From the NCBI GenBank assembly GCA_965662735.1, contig CBFIIU010000005.1:1-64000 (forward strand): a stretch of 64,000 bases of DNA, read 5' to 3'. Positions 50,486 to 59,025 of this stretch are shown one piece after another. Position 1 is the stretch's first letter. Each line of letters starts with the position of its first letter. The position numbers and the translations under genes were made by a program. The notes beneath the pieces are model-generated. The model was not told the DNA's origin, did no database searches, and worked only from the letters and a program-made list of their open reading frames with translations. Source of the stretch: JAYODZ01 sp965662735 (lineage in GTDB: Bacteria; Pseudomonadota; Alphaproteobacteria; RS24).

Positions 50486-52012
50486 ATGACGATCCGTTTA
50501 CGCCCGATTTTGGGAGATCAAATCAGTGACCATTTAGCAAGCCTGAGAGAGGCGGGCGCTAATGATGTCTACTTATTCGCTGAAATGGTCAGCGAGACAG
50601 AATATGTTCAGCATCACCCTCAAAAAATCATTATGATTTTCTCGGCGATGCGCCATTTCGCGCAAAGGCTGGAACGCCAAGGCCATCGGGTGATCTATTA
50701 TGGCTTCGAGCAAAACCCGCCCGCATCGCTCACCGACGCCTTACACCGCGCCTGCGCGGATAGTCATGCAGATGAAATCATAATGACCGAACCGGCGGAG
50801 TATCGACTTCGGGAGGAACTGGCCGCTTGGCCGGGCTCGGTGCCGCTCACTGTGCTTGAGGATGACCGCTTTTTGTGTCGCCATGCCGAATTTGCCGCAT
50901 GGGCGGATGGGCGCAAACAGCTGCGGATGGAATTTTTCTACCGCGATATGCGTCGAAAAACAGGGCTGTTAATGGATGGCGCTGATCCCATTGGCGGGCA
51001 GTGGAATTTCGATAGCGAAAATCGGAAACCGCCAAAACAAGGCCTCGATATTCCGCGCGCTCCCCAATTTGAGGTGGAACCGATCACACAGATGGTCGCA
51101 CAGATTGTCGAGCAAAATTTCGCCCATCATTTTGGCGACGTCGCACCGTTCCATTGGCCGGTGACGCCCGACCAGGCACATCAGCTTCTCGATTTTTTTA
51201 TTACGGCCAAACTTCCCCAGTTCGGTGATTATCAAGACGCCATGGTCGTAAACGAAAACCTCATGTTTCACAGCCAAATTGCGGCGGCAATGAATATCGG
51301 TCTCCTCGACCCCCTCGCGGCCTGCCGCGCTGCCGAGGCGGCCTATCATGCGGGCCATGCGCCGCTCAACGCTGTTGAGGGATTTATTCGACAAATTATT
51401 GGGTGGCGAGAATTTATCCGCGGCATTTATTGGCGTTTTATGCCCGACTATGCAACGCATAATGCGCTGGCGGCCGATCGTCCTTTACCCGACTTTTTCT
51501 ATTCGGGCGAGACTGAGATGAACTGTCTTGCCCACACCATACAAGCGACACATCAAACCGCCTACGCCCATCATATTCAGCGGCTCATGATCACGGGAAA
51601 TTTTGCATTGCTCGCGGGCCTTGCGCCACCGGCTGTGAACCAATGGTATCTCGAGGTTTATGCGGATGCTTTTGAATGGGTGCAGCTTCCCAATACTTCG
51701 GGCATGGCCTTATTTGCCGATGGCGGCATTGTGGGCTCGAAGCCCTATGCGGCGTCGGGCGCTTACATTAATCGGATGTCGAATTATTGCGCAGGCTGCG
51801 TCTATGACGTGAAAAAGCCAACAGGCGATCGGGCCTGCCCGTTCAATTTTTTATATTGGGATTTCATTGCGCGCCACGAAGCTCGCCTCCGCAGCAATCC
51901 GCGCATGTCCATGATTTATCGTAATCTCGATAAAATGGCGCCCGATAAACGGGCGGCGATTACCGATCATGCCCACCATTTCTTAAACAGGCTTGCGCCC
52001 CGGGTAAAATGA
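50486..52012 (+). CDS. iron-sulfur bacterial cryptochrome / (6-4) photolyase
   Basis: 508-residue DNA-repair flavoprotein of the FeS-BCP group (Agrobacterium PhrB-like), which uses FAD and light to repair (6-4) photoproducts; the family usually has a lumazine-type antenna. The N-terminal antenna domain opens RLRPILGDQISDHLASL. The FAD-binding helical domain includes GWREFIRGIYW (about residues 309-319) and LANTSG-type motif LPNTSGMALFADGG. The four cluster cysteines are visible: the one in TEMNCLAHT, two in NYCAGCVYD and one in RACPFNFLYWDF. It is transcribed with DUF2256, 16 bases upstream. Confidence 0.93.
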   Translation: MTIRLRPILGDQISDHLASLREAGANDVYLFAEMVSETEYVQHHPQKIIMIFSAMRHFAQRLERQGHRVIYYGFEQNPPASLTDALHRACADSHADEIIMTEPAEYRLREELAAWPGSVPLTVLEDDRFLCRHAEFAAWADGRKQLRMEFFYRDMRRKTGLLMDGADPIGGQWNFDSENRKPPKQGLDIPRAPQFEVEPITQMVAQIVEQNFAHHFGDVAPFHWPVTPDQAHQLLDFFITAKLPQFGDYQDAMVVNENLMFHSQIAAAMNIGLLDPLAACRAAEAAYHAGHAPLNAVEGFIRQIIGWREFIRGIYWRFMPDYATHNALAADRPLPDFFYSGETEMNCLAHTIQATHQTAYAHHIQRLMITGNFALLAGLAPPAVNQWYLEVYADAFEWVQLPNTSGMALFADGGIVGSKPYAASGAYINRMSNYCAGCVYDVKKPTGDRACPFNFLYWDFIARHEARLRSNPRMSMIYRNLDKMAPDKRAAITDHAHHFLNRLAPRVK

Positions 52013-52173
52013 AGCTCGCCAATTGCCGCCCGCTTGCGGCTCCGTTTACCCGCTCAGTCCATACGCCCAGTTTACCCGCCCCGTTTACCTGCCCTGTTGG
52101 CGCAACCAGTCACCCCCCATGGTAAATGATCGAAACGCGCTTATATTAAGAGGATAGCATATTGGAGAACATC

Positions 52174-52500
52174 ATGGCCCGCCCCCTACCCTTCACCGCA
52201 AAAACCGATACTGGCGAAACATTCGACATTACGTTTCCGCTTCATCCCTCGACCGAGTCCGCTATTCGCGTGCATCAATTACTTGGCGATCTGCTCGAGA
52301 CGTTAACCCGGGAGATCCGGCGCGACCCCATGGCTAATGGAGACGTGATGCAAGCAGCGGCCATGGCGCTGGCCATTCGGGCCCGAATGATTGCAGCCGA
52401 TCCTGCGGTGACCAGCGACCTTGCTCGTGAATTATTGGAGAACGCGCTGAGTGGTGTTAATGCCGCCACCAGCACCTCACTACCTGTCGGCCACGCTTAG
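52174..52500 (+). CDS. conserved hypothetical protein
   Basis: 108 residues from ATG 52174 (MARPLPFTAKTDTG), with GGAG upstream; a TTG at 52162 is in frame but less likely. A short beta-rich start (FTAKTDTGETFDITFPLHP) is followed by an alpha-helical part (VHQLLGDLLETLTREI, VMQAAAMALAIRARMI). I do not recognise the family, though similar small proteins occur in alphaproteobacteria. No signal peptide or cofactor motif. The 160 bases upstream carry imprecise CCGTTTACCCGC repeats (about 52040-52100). Confidence 0.75.
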   Translation: MARPLPFTAKTDTGETFDITFPLHPSTESAIRVHQLLGDLLETLTREIRRDPMANGDVMQAAAMALAIRARMIAADPAVTSDLARELLENALSGVNAATSTSLPVGHA

Positions 52501-52508
52501 ACAAAACA

Positions 52509-53229
52509 TTAGTAGGGAATAATCTGTCCATCCCATGCCAGCACCTGACCGGTTTGGGCCGGCGTTAGCTGATCGATCACGCGCAGCAAATTCTGCGCAG
52601 CGATCGCAGGGGTAACCAGCTGGCTTTCTGATACGCCGCGTTGAAACGGTTTCGACAGTGCCGTATCCACGGTTCCAGGATGCAGACCAACCAAAATCGC
52701 TTCGGCCCGCCGGCGCGCCCATTCAATGCTCGCCGTCCGCGTGATCATGTTTTGTGCGGCCTTCGCCGCGCGATAGCCATACCATCCACCGATCTGATTA
52801 TCTGAAATCGAGCCCACGCGCGCAGACAAATGAGCAAAGACAGCTTTGCCCGTCGGCGCCAGCAGCGGCAAAAAGTGCTTATATAAAAGGGCGGGCCCAA
52901 TTGTGTTGATCGAAAATTGCGCCATGAGCTGAGCGGCAGAGAGATCCTGCACCCGTTTTTCAGGTTGCACCTGATCGCTGTGCAAAAAGCCCGTCGCATT
53001 GAGGATCAAATGAAAAGGCCCCTGGCTTCGCCACGCTTGCGCATACTCGGCGAGCGCTGCCTCATCCGTTATATCGAGCTGAGCAAGTGCGTCATTCCCG
53101 CCCTGCCGAAAATAAGTACCAAGACAGAACTCAATTTTGGGATGCGCGGCCAGAGCTTGCATTAAAGCCCCGCCAATACCGCCGCCTGCCCCAAAGACGA
53201 TTGCCCGAATGGGCTCGCCAAAACTTTCG
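52509..53229 (-). CDS. SDR-family oxidoreductase, C-factor-like (5' end in gap)
   Basis: Short-chain dehydrogenase of about 240 visible residues. It has the NAD(P) motif GAGGGIGGALM (GXXXGXG type), NATG in the central strand, a Ser in LSARVGSI and the catalytic YGYRAAK. The C-terminal DTALSKPFQ segment is typical of the CsgA/C-factor subgroup. The start codon lies in the N run 53230-53328 or just inside it. The preceding gene on this strand is the HIT protein, whose stop is at 53382. The substrate is unknown. Confidence 0.87.
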
Positions 53230-53328
53230 NNNNNNNNNNNNNNNNNNNNNNNNNNNNNNNNNNNNNNNNNNNNNNNNNNNNNNNNNNNNNNNNNNNNNNN
53301 NNNNNNNNNNNNNNNNNNNNNNNNNNNN
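53230..53328. other. assembly gap, 99 Ns
   Basis: Gap between the HIT gene and the SDR gene; it removes the start codon of the SDR gene. Same length as the gap at 29385-29483, so probably a default size. Confidence 0.99.
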
Positions 53329-53381
53329 AAATCACAATCAGCCAAGCTGTTTCCTCTCTGTCCGTCGTCAGATGGTTCCAA

Positions 53382-53804
53382 TCACACCGAAACCAGAAAG
53401 TCGAGCGCCGAGCGACCTGCCTCGATGATGTGTTGACGTTCACCATCGCCATAAGGCTGTGGGGTTCCCAAGCCCCAAACGGGCTTCGGCCAAGCAAAAT
53501 CTGTCATATGACGCGCGATAATATGAATATGAAGCTGCGGAACCATATTGCCGAGCGCGCCAATATTCATTTTATCCGCCTTCGCATGGCGCTCAGCCCA
53601 TTGGCTCACGGCACGCAATTCATCAAGAACAGTGTGGGCCATCGCCGGCGGCAGATCATGCCATTCCCGACAATCGGGGTGCCGGGGAATGAGCAAGAGC
53701 CATAGATAACGCGCATCCTCCATTAAACGCAGGGCGCAGTGGGGGGTCGACAGAATTTCGTGGCTATCTGCCGCAAGCTGCGGATACAGAGAAAACCCGC
53801 TCAC
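53382..53804 (-). CDS. HIT-domain protein
   Basis: 140-residue nucleotide-binding protein of the histidine triad superfamily. The motif reads VPQLHIHIIARH: the first His of the usual HXHXHXX is Gln, as seen in one alphaproteobacterial HIT subgroup, while the catalytic central pair is kept. It starts with GTG at 53804, whose GTGA overlaps the stop of the metallo-hydrolase gene upstream, so the two are translationally coupled. Likely acts on small nucleotide-phosphoramidate or dinucleotide substrates; the exact one is unknown. Confidence 0.9.
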   Translation of the reverse strand: MSGFSLYPQLAADSHEILSTPHCALRLMEDARYLWLLLIPRHPDCREWHDLPPAMAHTVLDELRAVSQWAERHAKADKMNIGALGNMVPQLHIHIIARHMTDFAWPKPVWGLGTPQPYGDGERQHIIEAGRSALDFLVSV

Positions 53805-54448
53805 CCCACCACCATGTCTGAGACAAAGGGGTTGGTTTTACGTTCAAAACCAAAGGTCGATGTAGGGCCATGGCCAGGAATAAAGGTGACCGCATCACCC
53901 AGCGGCCAGAGCTTTTGCGTAATGGAATCGATTAATTGTTGATAGTCCCCTTTGGGAAAATCCGTCCGGCCGATCGAGCCTTTAAACAGCACATCGCCCA
54001 CAAGTGCGACCTGATCGTCGGGCTGGTGGAACACCACATGGCCGGGTGTGTGCCCAGGACAATGGATCACGTCAAAGGTAATCCCCGCCACCTCAACCGT
54101 TTCGCCCCCCACGAGCCATTGATCGGCCTCGAAGGCTTCGGTCGTTGGAAAGCCATATTGGGCGGCATGTTCGGCCATGGAGTCGATCCAAAACTTATCA
54201 TCAATATGCGGCCCGATAATCGGCAAACCGTGACTTTTCGCGAGGGCGGCCACTGCGCCTGCATGGTCTAAATGGCCATGCGTCACCAAAATTTTATCGA
54301 GCTGAATGCCCTGGCTATCCAAAAACGCTTGAATGCGTGCAACATCCCCCCCTGGGTCGACAATGCCCCCGCGCCCGGTCGCTTCATTCCAAAAAACCGT
54401 GCAATTTTGCTCAAAAGCGGTAACGGGAATAATTTGATACTTTGCCAT
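53801..54448 (-). CDS. MBL-fold metallo-hydrolase, glyoxalase II-like (YcbL type)
   Basis: 215 residues from ATG 54448 (MAKYQIIPV), with GAGGGTCG upstream. The metal ligands are THGHLDHAG (about residues 58-66, the HXHXDH motif), the His of HCPGHTPGH, the Asp in LVGDVLFKGSIGRTD and the His of IPGHGPTS. It is shorter than true glyoxalase II and close to YcbL-type hydrolases of glutathione thioesters. It overlaps the HIT gene by four bases. The gene lies upstream of the mini-gene region on the other strand. Confidence 0.93.
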   Translation of the reverse strand: MAKYQIIPVTAFEQNCTVFWNEATGRGGIVDPGGDVARIQAFLDSQGIQLDKILVTHGHLDHAGAVAALAKSHGLPIIGPHIDDKFWIDSMAEHAAQYGFPTTEAFEADQWLVGGETVEVAGITFDVIHCPGHTPGHVVFHQPDDQVALVGDVLFKGSIGRTDFPKGDYQQLIDSITQKLWPLGDAVTFIPGHGPTSTFGFERKTNPFVSDMVVG

Positions 54449-54583
54449 ATTCGACCCTCTCACCTCACGCTCAGGTTAACCCTTATGTCGCCAAACTATG
54501 CCCTATTCAGCGCCGCGGCTCAACCGATGCGCATTTTGATCAACCAGCTGCCGGGAAAATTTGAGCAACATGTGCAGAGGATC

Positions 54584-54612
54584 TTGGTTACACGATAAAA
54601 TCGTTTTACAAT
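54584..54612 (+). promoter_or_regulatory. sigma-70-type promoter of the mini-gene
   Basis: TTGGTT (54584-54589), 17 bases, TACAAT (54607-54612). Spacing is ideal; transcription would start near 54619, about 15 bases before the anti-16S leader element. Confidence 0.6.
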
Positions 54613-54648
54613 CTGATTCGTTATCAACAACCGAAAGGAGGTGATCCA

Positions 54649-54738
54649 TTGTCTAGTGGTATTTGTGGTTTACAGTCTCATTCCGTCGAGCAACTGGAAC
54701 GTGGAGCAACCTTCGCGGTCTTCGGGCGCGCGAAATAG
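54649..54738 (+). CDS. 29-residue mini-ORF with extreme Shine-Dalgarno sequence
   Basis: A TTG start at 54649 opens 29 codons (begins SSGICGLQSHSVEQ, ends FAVFGRAK) and stops at TAG 54738. The leader contains GAAAGGAGGTGATCCA (54633-54648), complementary to about 16 bases of the usual alphaproteobacterial 16S rRNA 3' end, with 7 bases between AGGAGG and the TTG. The unit has its own promoter (54584-54612) and a strong terminator (54765-54789). I do not recognise the peptide. It may be a real small protein, or the RNA may act by binding the 30S subunit; the TTG start makes coding uncertain. Confidence 0.5.
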   Translation: MSSGICGLQSHSVEQLERGATFAVFGRAK

Positions 54739-54764
54739 CGGAACGGGTCGTAACCAATCACGGA

Positions 54765-54789
54765 GGGCGCCTCACGAGGCGCCCTTTTT
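54765..54789 (+). terminator. Rho-independent terminator of the mini-gene
   Basis: Stem GGGCGCCTC/GAGGCGCCC with a minimal loop, followed by TTTTTG. It ends the transcript starting near 54619, giving an RNA of about 170 bases. Confidence 0.92.
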
Positions 54790-54880
54790 GTTTTCTCACT
54801 TTTTACCGACGCCCCTAGACCCAACAGTTTGGATGATAAGAGCGATTGGTTCACACAGGATTAAACGATAAACTGATCCC

Positions 54881-56260
54881 ATGAATACGCTTGGAATTGA
54901 CCTTGGCGCGAGTGCCCTGAAAGCCGTTTTGGTGGATGAGCATGGCCGCCTTGTTGAAACCAGCCGCCGAGCGATTGTGACCCATCACCCCCAGCCCCTA
55001 TGGGCTGAACAAAATCCGATGGATTGGTGGAGCGCCCTCGATGACTGTCTCATCGATCTTGCCGCAAAAGCGCCCGCCGCTATGCACCAAGTGGCAATGG
55101 TCGGCATAAGCGCCGGCGCCCATATTGCCGTTCTGTGCGATGACGCAAGCAACCCCTTAGCCCCATCTCTATTATGGAGTGATCAACGCGCCCATGATGA
55201 AGCCGCGCATTTGCGGCAATCAGATCTTGATCAGACCATTGCTGGAAATCGGGCACAGGCGACCTGGAGCCTTCCGCAGCTCATGTGGATCGCCACCCAT
55301 CACCCGGATCTGTGGCACAGCTGTCGACGGATTTTTTTTGCGAAAGACTGGCTTCGGCATCGGATCACAGGCGATTACCTCACCGACCCAGGAGATGCCT
55401 GCGGCTCCTTGATGGCCGATTGGCGGAGCACTCAATGGTCACAGACGCTGATGCAGTTTTTGGGGCAACACCGACCTCAGCTCGGAGAGATTGTTGCACC
55501 CACGCAGATTGCCGGTTCTGTGCGAGCTGACCTGGCGGAACGTTGGGGTTTGCCGGATGCCGTCGCGGTGATTGTCGGCAGTATCGACACATCGACAGAG
55601 TGGTATTGCTTTAATTCCTCGCACCGGCTTTGCACCAGCATCAAACTCGCATCAGCTGGGGTCGTCGCTTGCCTCGAGGAGAATGCATCCCCCAAGCCCC
55701 CGCTTTCGCTCTATCCCGCGCTCGGGCACAGCGCCGAGCACAATTTATTTTACTATGCGGCAGGCATGAACCAATGTGCGAGTGCATTTGACTGGGGCAA
55801 ATCCGTTTTTGCTCAGGGGCAAGATCTGTCAACTTTGTGGGCAGCCATTGGTGAGGCCGATGCGGGCACACATAATTTCTATCCCTATTTAATGGGAGAA
55901 CGCGCCCCTTTATGGAAGCCCGATCTGTCAGCATCGCTGGTGGGCCTCACCCGCAGCAGCCATTCCGTAAGCATCATGCGGGCTATCACAGAAGGAATTT
56001 GTTTTGCCTTGCGCGAAATTTATGAGAGCTATCATGGCCTCAAGATTTCCCTCGCACCCCCCATCTATATCATCGGCGGGGGCGCGCACCAGGATGTTTG
56101 GTGTCAGATCCTCTCTGATTGTTTAGGGCAGCCCCTTCTTCGTCCGANNNNNNNNNNNNNNNNNNNNNNNNNNNNNNNNNNNNNNNNNNNNNNNNNNNNN
56201 NNNNNNNNNNNNNNNNNNNNNNNNNNNNNNNNNNNNNNNNNNNNNNNTGAAAAAGACTAG
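54881..56260 (+). CDS. FGGY-family carbohydrate kinase, xylulokinase-like (3' end in gap)
   Basis: Sugar kinase of the FGGY family, about 422 residues visible before 100 Ns at 56148-56247. The N-terminal phosphate motif is GIDLGASALKAVLVDEHG (about residues 5-22), followed by the WAEQNPMDWW substrate region (about 41-50), LLWSDQRAHDE, the second-domain entry VIVGSIDTSTEWY in place of the usual Gly-Asp-Asn, YPYLMGERAPLW (about 331-342) and the adenosine motif YIIGGGAHQDVW. The reading after the gap (Glu-Lys-Asp-stop) depends on the N count. It probably phosphorylates a pentulose such as xylulose; a related polyol or ketose is possible. Confidence 0.85.
   Translation: MNTLGIDLGASALKAVLVDEHGRLVETSRRAIVTHHPQPLWAEQNPMDWWSALDDCLIDLAAKAPAAMHQVAMVGISAGAHIAVLCDDASNPLAPSLLWSDQRAHDEAAHLRQSDLDQTIAGNRAQATWSLPQLMWIATHHPDLWHSCRRIFFAKDWLRHRITGDYLTDPGDACGSLMADWRSTQWSQTLMQFLGQHRPQLGEIVAPTQIAGSVRADLAERWGLPDAVAVIVGSIDTSTEWYCFNSSHRLCTSIKLASAGVVACLEENASPKPPLSLYPALGHSAEHNLFYYAAGMNQCASAFDWGKSVFAQGQDLSTLWAAIGEADAGTHNFYPYLMGERAPLWKPDLSASLVGLTRSSHSVSIMRAITEGICFALREIYESYHGLKISLAPPIYIIGGGAHQDVWCQILSDCLGQPLLRPXXXXXXXXXXXXXXXXXXXXXXXXXXXXXXXXXXEKD
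56148..56247. other. assembly gap, 100 Ns
   Basis: Gap covering the C-terminal part of the FGGY kinase gene; about 60 family residues are missing, so the real gap may be longer than 100 bases. Confidence 0.99.
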
Positions 56261-56315
56261 GCATGGCCCGTCCAAATGGGTAACCTTTCATCAGAGTATA
56301 AATGAGGAGATAGCC

Positions 56316-57143
56316 ATGTCCGACCGCGTTAGCTATGAAGTGCAAGATCATATCGCCATGATTAAGCTCACACGGCCCGAGAAGATGAACGCCCTAGATG
56401 GAGCGATGATCGATGGTATTATCGAGGCAGGCGAACGCCTGAAAAAAGATAGCTCGGTCCGCGTTGCCATCCTATCAGGTGAAGGCCGCGCCTTTTGCGC
56501 CGGCCTTGATATGGCCAATTTCGCGCGCATGTCCGAAGGGCCGCGCGCCGACGGCGGATCTGATAGCGGTGTTACCAGTCAAGCCGGGCAAAAACTTGCC
56601 GATCGCACCCATGGCATCACCAATCGCGCCCAACATACATCATGGGTGTGGCGCGAGGCGCCGGTTCCGGTTATTGCAGCCGCTCATGGCGTCGCCTTGG
56701 GGGGCGGGTTCCAGCTGTTTTTAGGGGCTGATATTCGCTACGCGGCGCCCGCGACGCGCTTCTCGATTATGGAAATTCGCTGGGGCCTAATCCCCGATAT
56801 GGGAACGACCCATGTCATGGCGCGGCTTGCGCGCGAGGACAAGCTCAAGGAACTGGCTCTCACGGGGCGCATTTTTGAGAGCGACGAAGCTTATGAAACA
56901 GGCTTTTTAACACGCATTTGTGACGACCCGCTGGCCGCCGCCTTGGAAACGGCTCAAACCATCGCCTCGAAAAACCCCGATGCGATCCGGGCGACCAAGG
57001 AATTATTTAACAGCGAAGCCGACCGCTATGCGGCGAATATGCTGATGAAGGAATCCGTGCTGCAAGATCAAATTATCGGCTTCCCAAATCAGGTTGAGGC
57101 GGTGCGCGCCGAGCTCGAGCAACGCCCCGCTCAATTCGCATAG
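56316..57143 (+). CDS. crotonase, enoyl-CoA hydratase / dienoyl-CoA isomerase-like
   Basis: 275 residues. The oxyanion-hole segments are FCAGLDMANFAR (about 67-78) and HGVALGGGFQLFLGADI (about 127-143). In the catalytic stretch IMEIRWGLIPDMGTTH, Glu and Asp stand in the positions of the delta3,5-delta2,4-dienoyl-CoA isomerase pair rather than the two Glu of hydratases, so isomerisation of polyunsaturated acyl-CoA is a good possibility. The ATG follows AGGAGATAGCC. It is monocistronic between the kinase and the converging HupE gene. Confidence 0.9.
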   Translation: MSDRVSYEVQDHIAMIKLTRPEKMNALDGAMIDGIIEAGERLKKDSSVRVAILSGEGRAFCAGLDMANFARMSEGPRADGGSDSGVTSQAGQKLADRTHGITNRAQHTSWVWREAPVPVIAAAHGVALGGGFQLFLGADIRYAAPATRFSIMEIRWGLIPDMGTTHVMARLAREDKLKELALTGRIFESDEAYETGFLTRICDDPLAAALETAQTIASKNPDAIRATKELFNSEADRYAANMLMKESVLQDQIIGFPNQVEAVRAELEQRPAQFA

Positions 57144-57152
57144 GCCATCCGC

Positions 57153-58190
57153 TTAAGATAAAATAGTCGCCGTTCGTGACAGAACCCAAAAGGTTGCGAT
57201 GCCGCCCATGGCGACGCTCGTGGCCTCGTAAAAAGACGCGCGATAGCGTGCGGCGCCGAGACGAGTGCTGATAAAAGAGACGGCCCCCATGGCGCAGACA
57301 ACACCGAGCTGACCGACCTCGAGACCTATATTAAAGAGTGCGAGTGCTAGAGCCACATCGCCGCGCGGCAAGCCAATTTCAGCGAGCACGCCAGCAAAGC
57401 CAAAGCCATGAACCAAACCAAAGAGGAAGGCAATTAATTGCGGATACCGACTTAAAAGCGACCGATCATCGCCGCGACCAATGTCCAGAGCGACATATAT
57501 AATCGACAAGGCGATAATCACTTCAATGGCTGCAGCGGGAACCCGAACAAGCTCGAACACGGAAAGCGCAAGAGTGATACTATGTGCGAGCGTAAAGGCC
57601 GTCACCACCCAAAACAGACGACGAAAATTATGGGCGACAAGGGCCAAACCAATAATGAACAGGATATGGTCTATTCCAAGCAGCAAATGCTCAACGCCTA
57701 AGGAAAAATAGGTCCAAACTGACTGGCTCGTAGCCCCAAGCGTGATCGCCGGCTGCTCGGGCGTGAGGCGCGTTGTTATCATCTCACCTTCAAAGGGCTT
57801 GAGGCTGACAAAGACATCGGTAATTGTACGACGCAGCCCCTCGATCCCCAGCACCTGCCCCACCAGCCCTCCGGCGCATTGAAGCTCAAATCGTTCGACC
57901 AAAACGCCAGGGCGGCGAACCATGCGTGCTTCGCCATGCGGCGCGCAATTCGTGGGAAAAACAGGACGCAGACCCAGCCCGCGCACGCCTTCTTGGCCGG
58001 CGCGGACGGGCTGCTTCCATTTAATGTCGAAAAGCTCGGGGGCTGTTTCAGTGATGTCGATATAGCCTGGGCGAACTTCATGGGCCTGTGCCGATAGGCT
58101 CATGAGAATTAGCGCCCCGACGACCAACCATCCCCATCGATATCGCAATTGGATCCGACCCATTTTAATCTGATGACGCCGCAGGCTCAT
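57153..58190 (-). CDS. HupE/UreJ_2-family membrane protein
   Basis: Up to 345 residues. A signal segment (VVGALILMSLSAQAHE) is followed by a periplasmic domain of about 120 residues and then about seven transmembrane helices that begin with the HupE/UreJ signature FSLGVEHLLLGIDHILFIIGL (about 167-187, His and Asp likely metal ligands), AFTLAHSITLAL and GLVHGFGFAG. The related HupE and UreJ proteins are nickel or cobalt permeases. The start is either ATG 58190, overlapping the upstream isomerase gene by 26 bases with AGAGG close by, or ATG 58163. Third gene of the operon with the isomerase and the DUF3604 protein. Confidence 0.88.
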   Translation of the reverse strand: MSLRRHQIKMGRIQLRYRWGWLVVGALILMSLSAQAHEVRPGYIDITETAPELFDIKWKQPVRAGQEGVRGLGLRPVFPTNCAPHGEARMVRRPGVLVERFELQCAGGLVGQVLGIEGLRRTITDVFVSLKPFEGEMITTRLTPEQPAITLGATSQSVWTYFSLGVEHLLLGIDHILFIIGLALVAHNFRRLFWVVTAFTLAHSITLALSVFELVRVPAAAIEVIIALSIIYVALDIGRGDDRSLLSRYPQLIAFLFGLVHGFGFAGVLAEIGLPRGDVALALALFNIGLEVGQLGVVCAMGAVSFISTRLGAARYRASFYEATSVAMGGIATFWVLSRTATILS

Positions 58191-59022
58191 CTACCTCTGC
58201 CAGATCCGCAACAGGAAGAAACGTAACACGATAGGAGGCCCGCAGAGCTTGCCATGCGGCTTCAGCGGCCTGATTTTCTTGCTGTTTGAGCCATGTCTGA
58301 GCGACGCGATCGATCACGGTTGCGAATTCCGGCATAATCTCAGGAGATTGAGCTGTCACGCTTACCAAGTGATGCCCATAGGCGGAAGCGATGGGCCCTT
58401 GCCATTGTTTATCCGCGATCTCGAACACGGATTGGGCAAACTCGCCACCAAAGGTCTCGGCAACATCGTTAAAACTCCGTTCAAGATATTCGCGCTGAAG
58501 CATGAAGGGCTGGCCCATTTGGCGCCACATATCCGGTGCGGTGCGGGCGCGCATGATCAGCTCCGACGCATTTTCATCGTGCGGACCCAAAAATATATGT
58601 CGGAAGCTTCGTCGTGCAGGCACCCTAAACAGCGTTGGATTGGCTTCATAATAGGCGCGTAACACCTGGTCATCGGGCTGCTCGACATCCAGCTGATCCT
58701 CACCAAGCACAAACTCCATTTTTTGGGCCAGTCGGCGCCGAATAATGACATCGTCGACATCCATTCCCAGACGTCGCGCCTCCCGCACAAGGATCTCCTC
58801 ACGGATATAGCCTTCAATCAGCAGGTCGAGGTCTTGAGGGCTCGGCGGCCGTTTTGTTTGGCCAGTCCATTGCGCCACCAATTTTTCGACAAGCGGCAAC
58901 GAAACTTGTATGTCATGATCCGCCTGACGCTGGCGCCAAGCATCGACACCAAACAACACCGCACCAATCAGAACAAACCACGTCAACCGCTCCCGAAGGA
59001 AACGTCCAACCCAATGCCTCAT
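58165..59022 (-). CDS. membrane-anchored PpiC-type peptidyl-prolyl cis-trans isomerase
   Basis: 285 residues with an N-terminal anchor (FVLIGAVLFGVDAW, about 15-29), a SurA-like helical region (LLIEGYIREEILVREARRLGMD) and a parvulin domain (about 130-245: RRSFRHIFLG, FGGEFAQSVFEIADKQWQGPIASAYGHHLV). The HH near the end matches the conserved parvulin histidine. It should act in the periplasm, perhaps folding the adjacent DUF3604 protein. The stop overlaps the start region of the HupE gene, and the DUF3604 stop is 3 bases before its start, so the three are one operon. Confidence 0.88.
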   Translation of the reverse strand: MRHWVGRFLRERLTWFVLIGAVLFGVDAWRQRQADHDIQVSLPLVEKLVAQWTGQTKRPPSPQDLDLLIEGYIREEILVREARRLGMDVDDVIIRRRLAQKMEFVLGEDQLDVEQPDDQVLRAYYEANPTLFRVPARRSFRHIFLGPHDENASELIMRARTAPDMWRQMGQPFMLQREYLERSFNDVAETFGGEFAQSVFEIADKQWQGPIASAYGHHLVSVTAQSPEIMPEFATVIDRVAQTWLKQQENQAAEAAWQALRASYRVTFLPVADLAEVDEPAASSD

Positions 59023-59025
59023 GAA

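Noticed and set aside
53329..53381. Possible start of the SDR protein to the right of the gap
   Set aside because: The stretch does not resemble an SDR N-terminus and the frame across 99 Ns is arbitrary; the start is more likely in the gap.
54641..54871. 76-residue frame starting inside the Shine-Dalgarno element
   Set aside because: It starts within the ribosome binding sequence, runs through the terminator hairpin and has no family resemblance.
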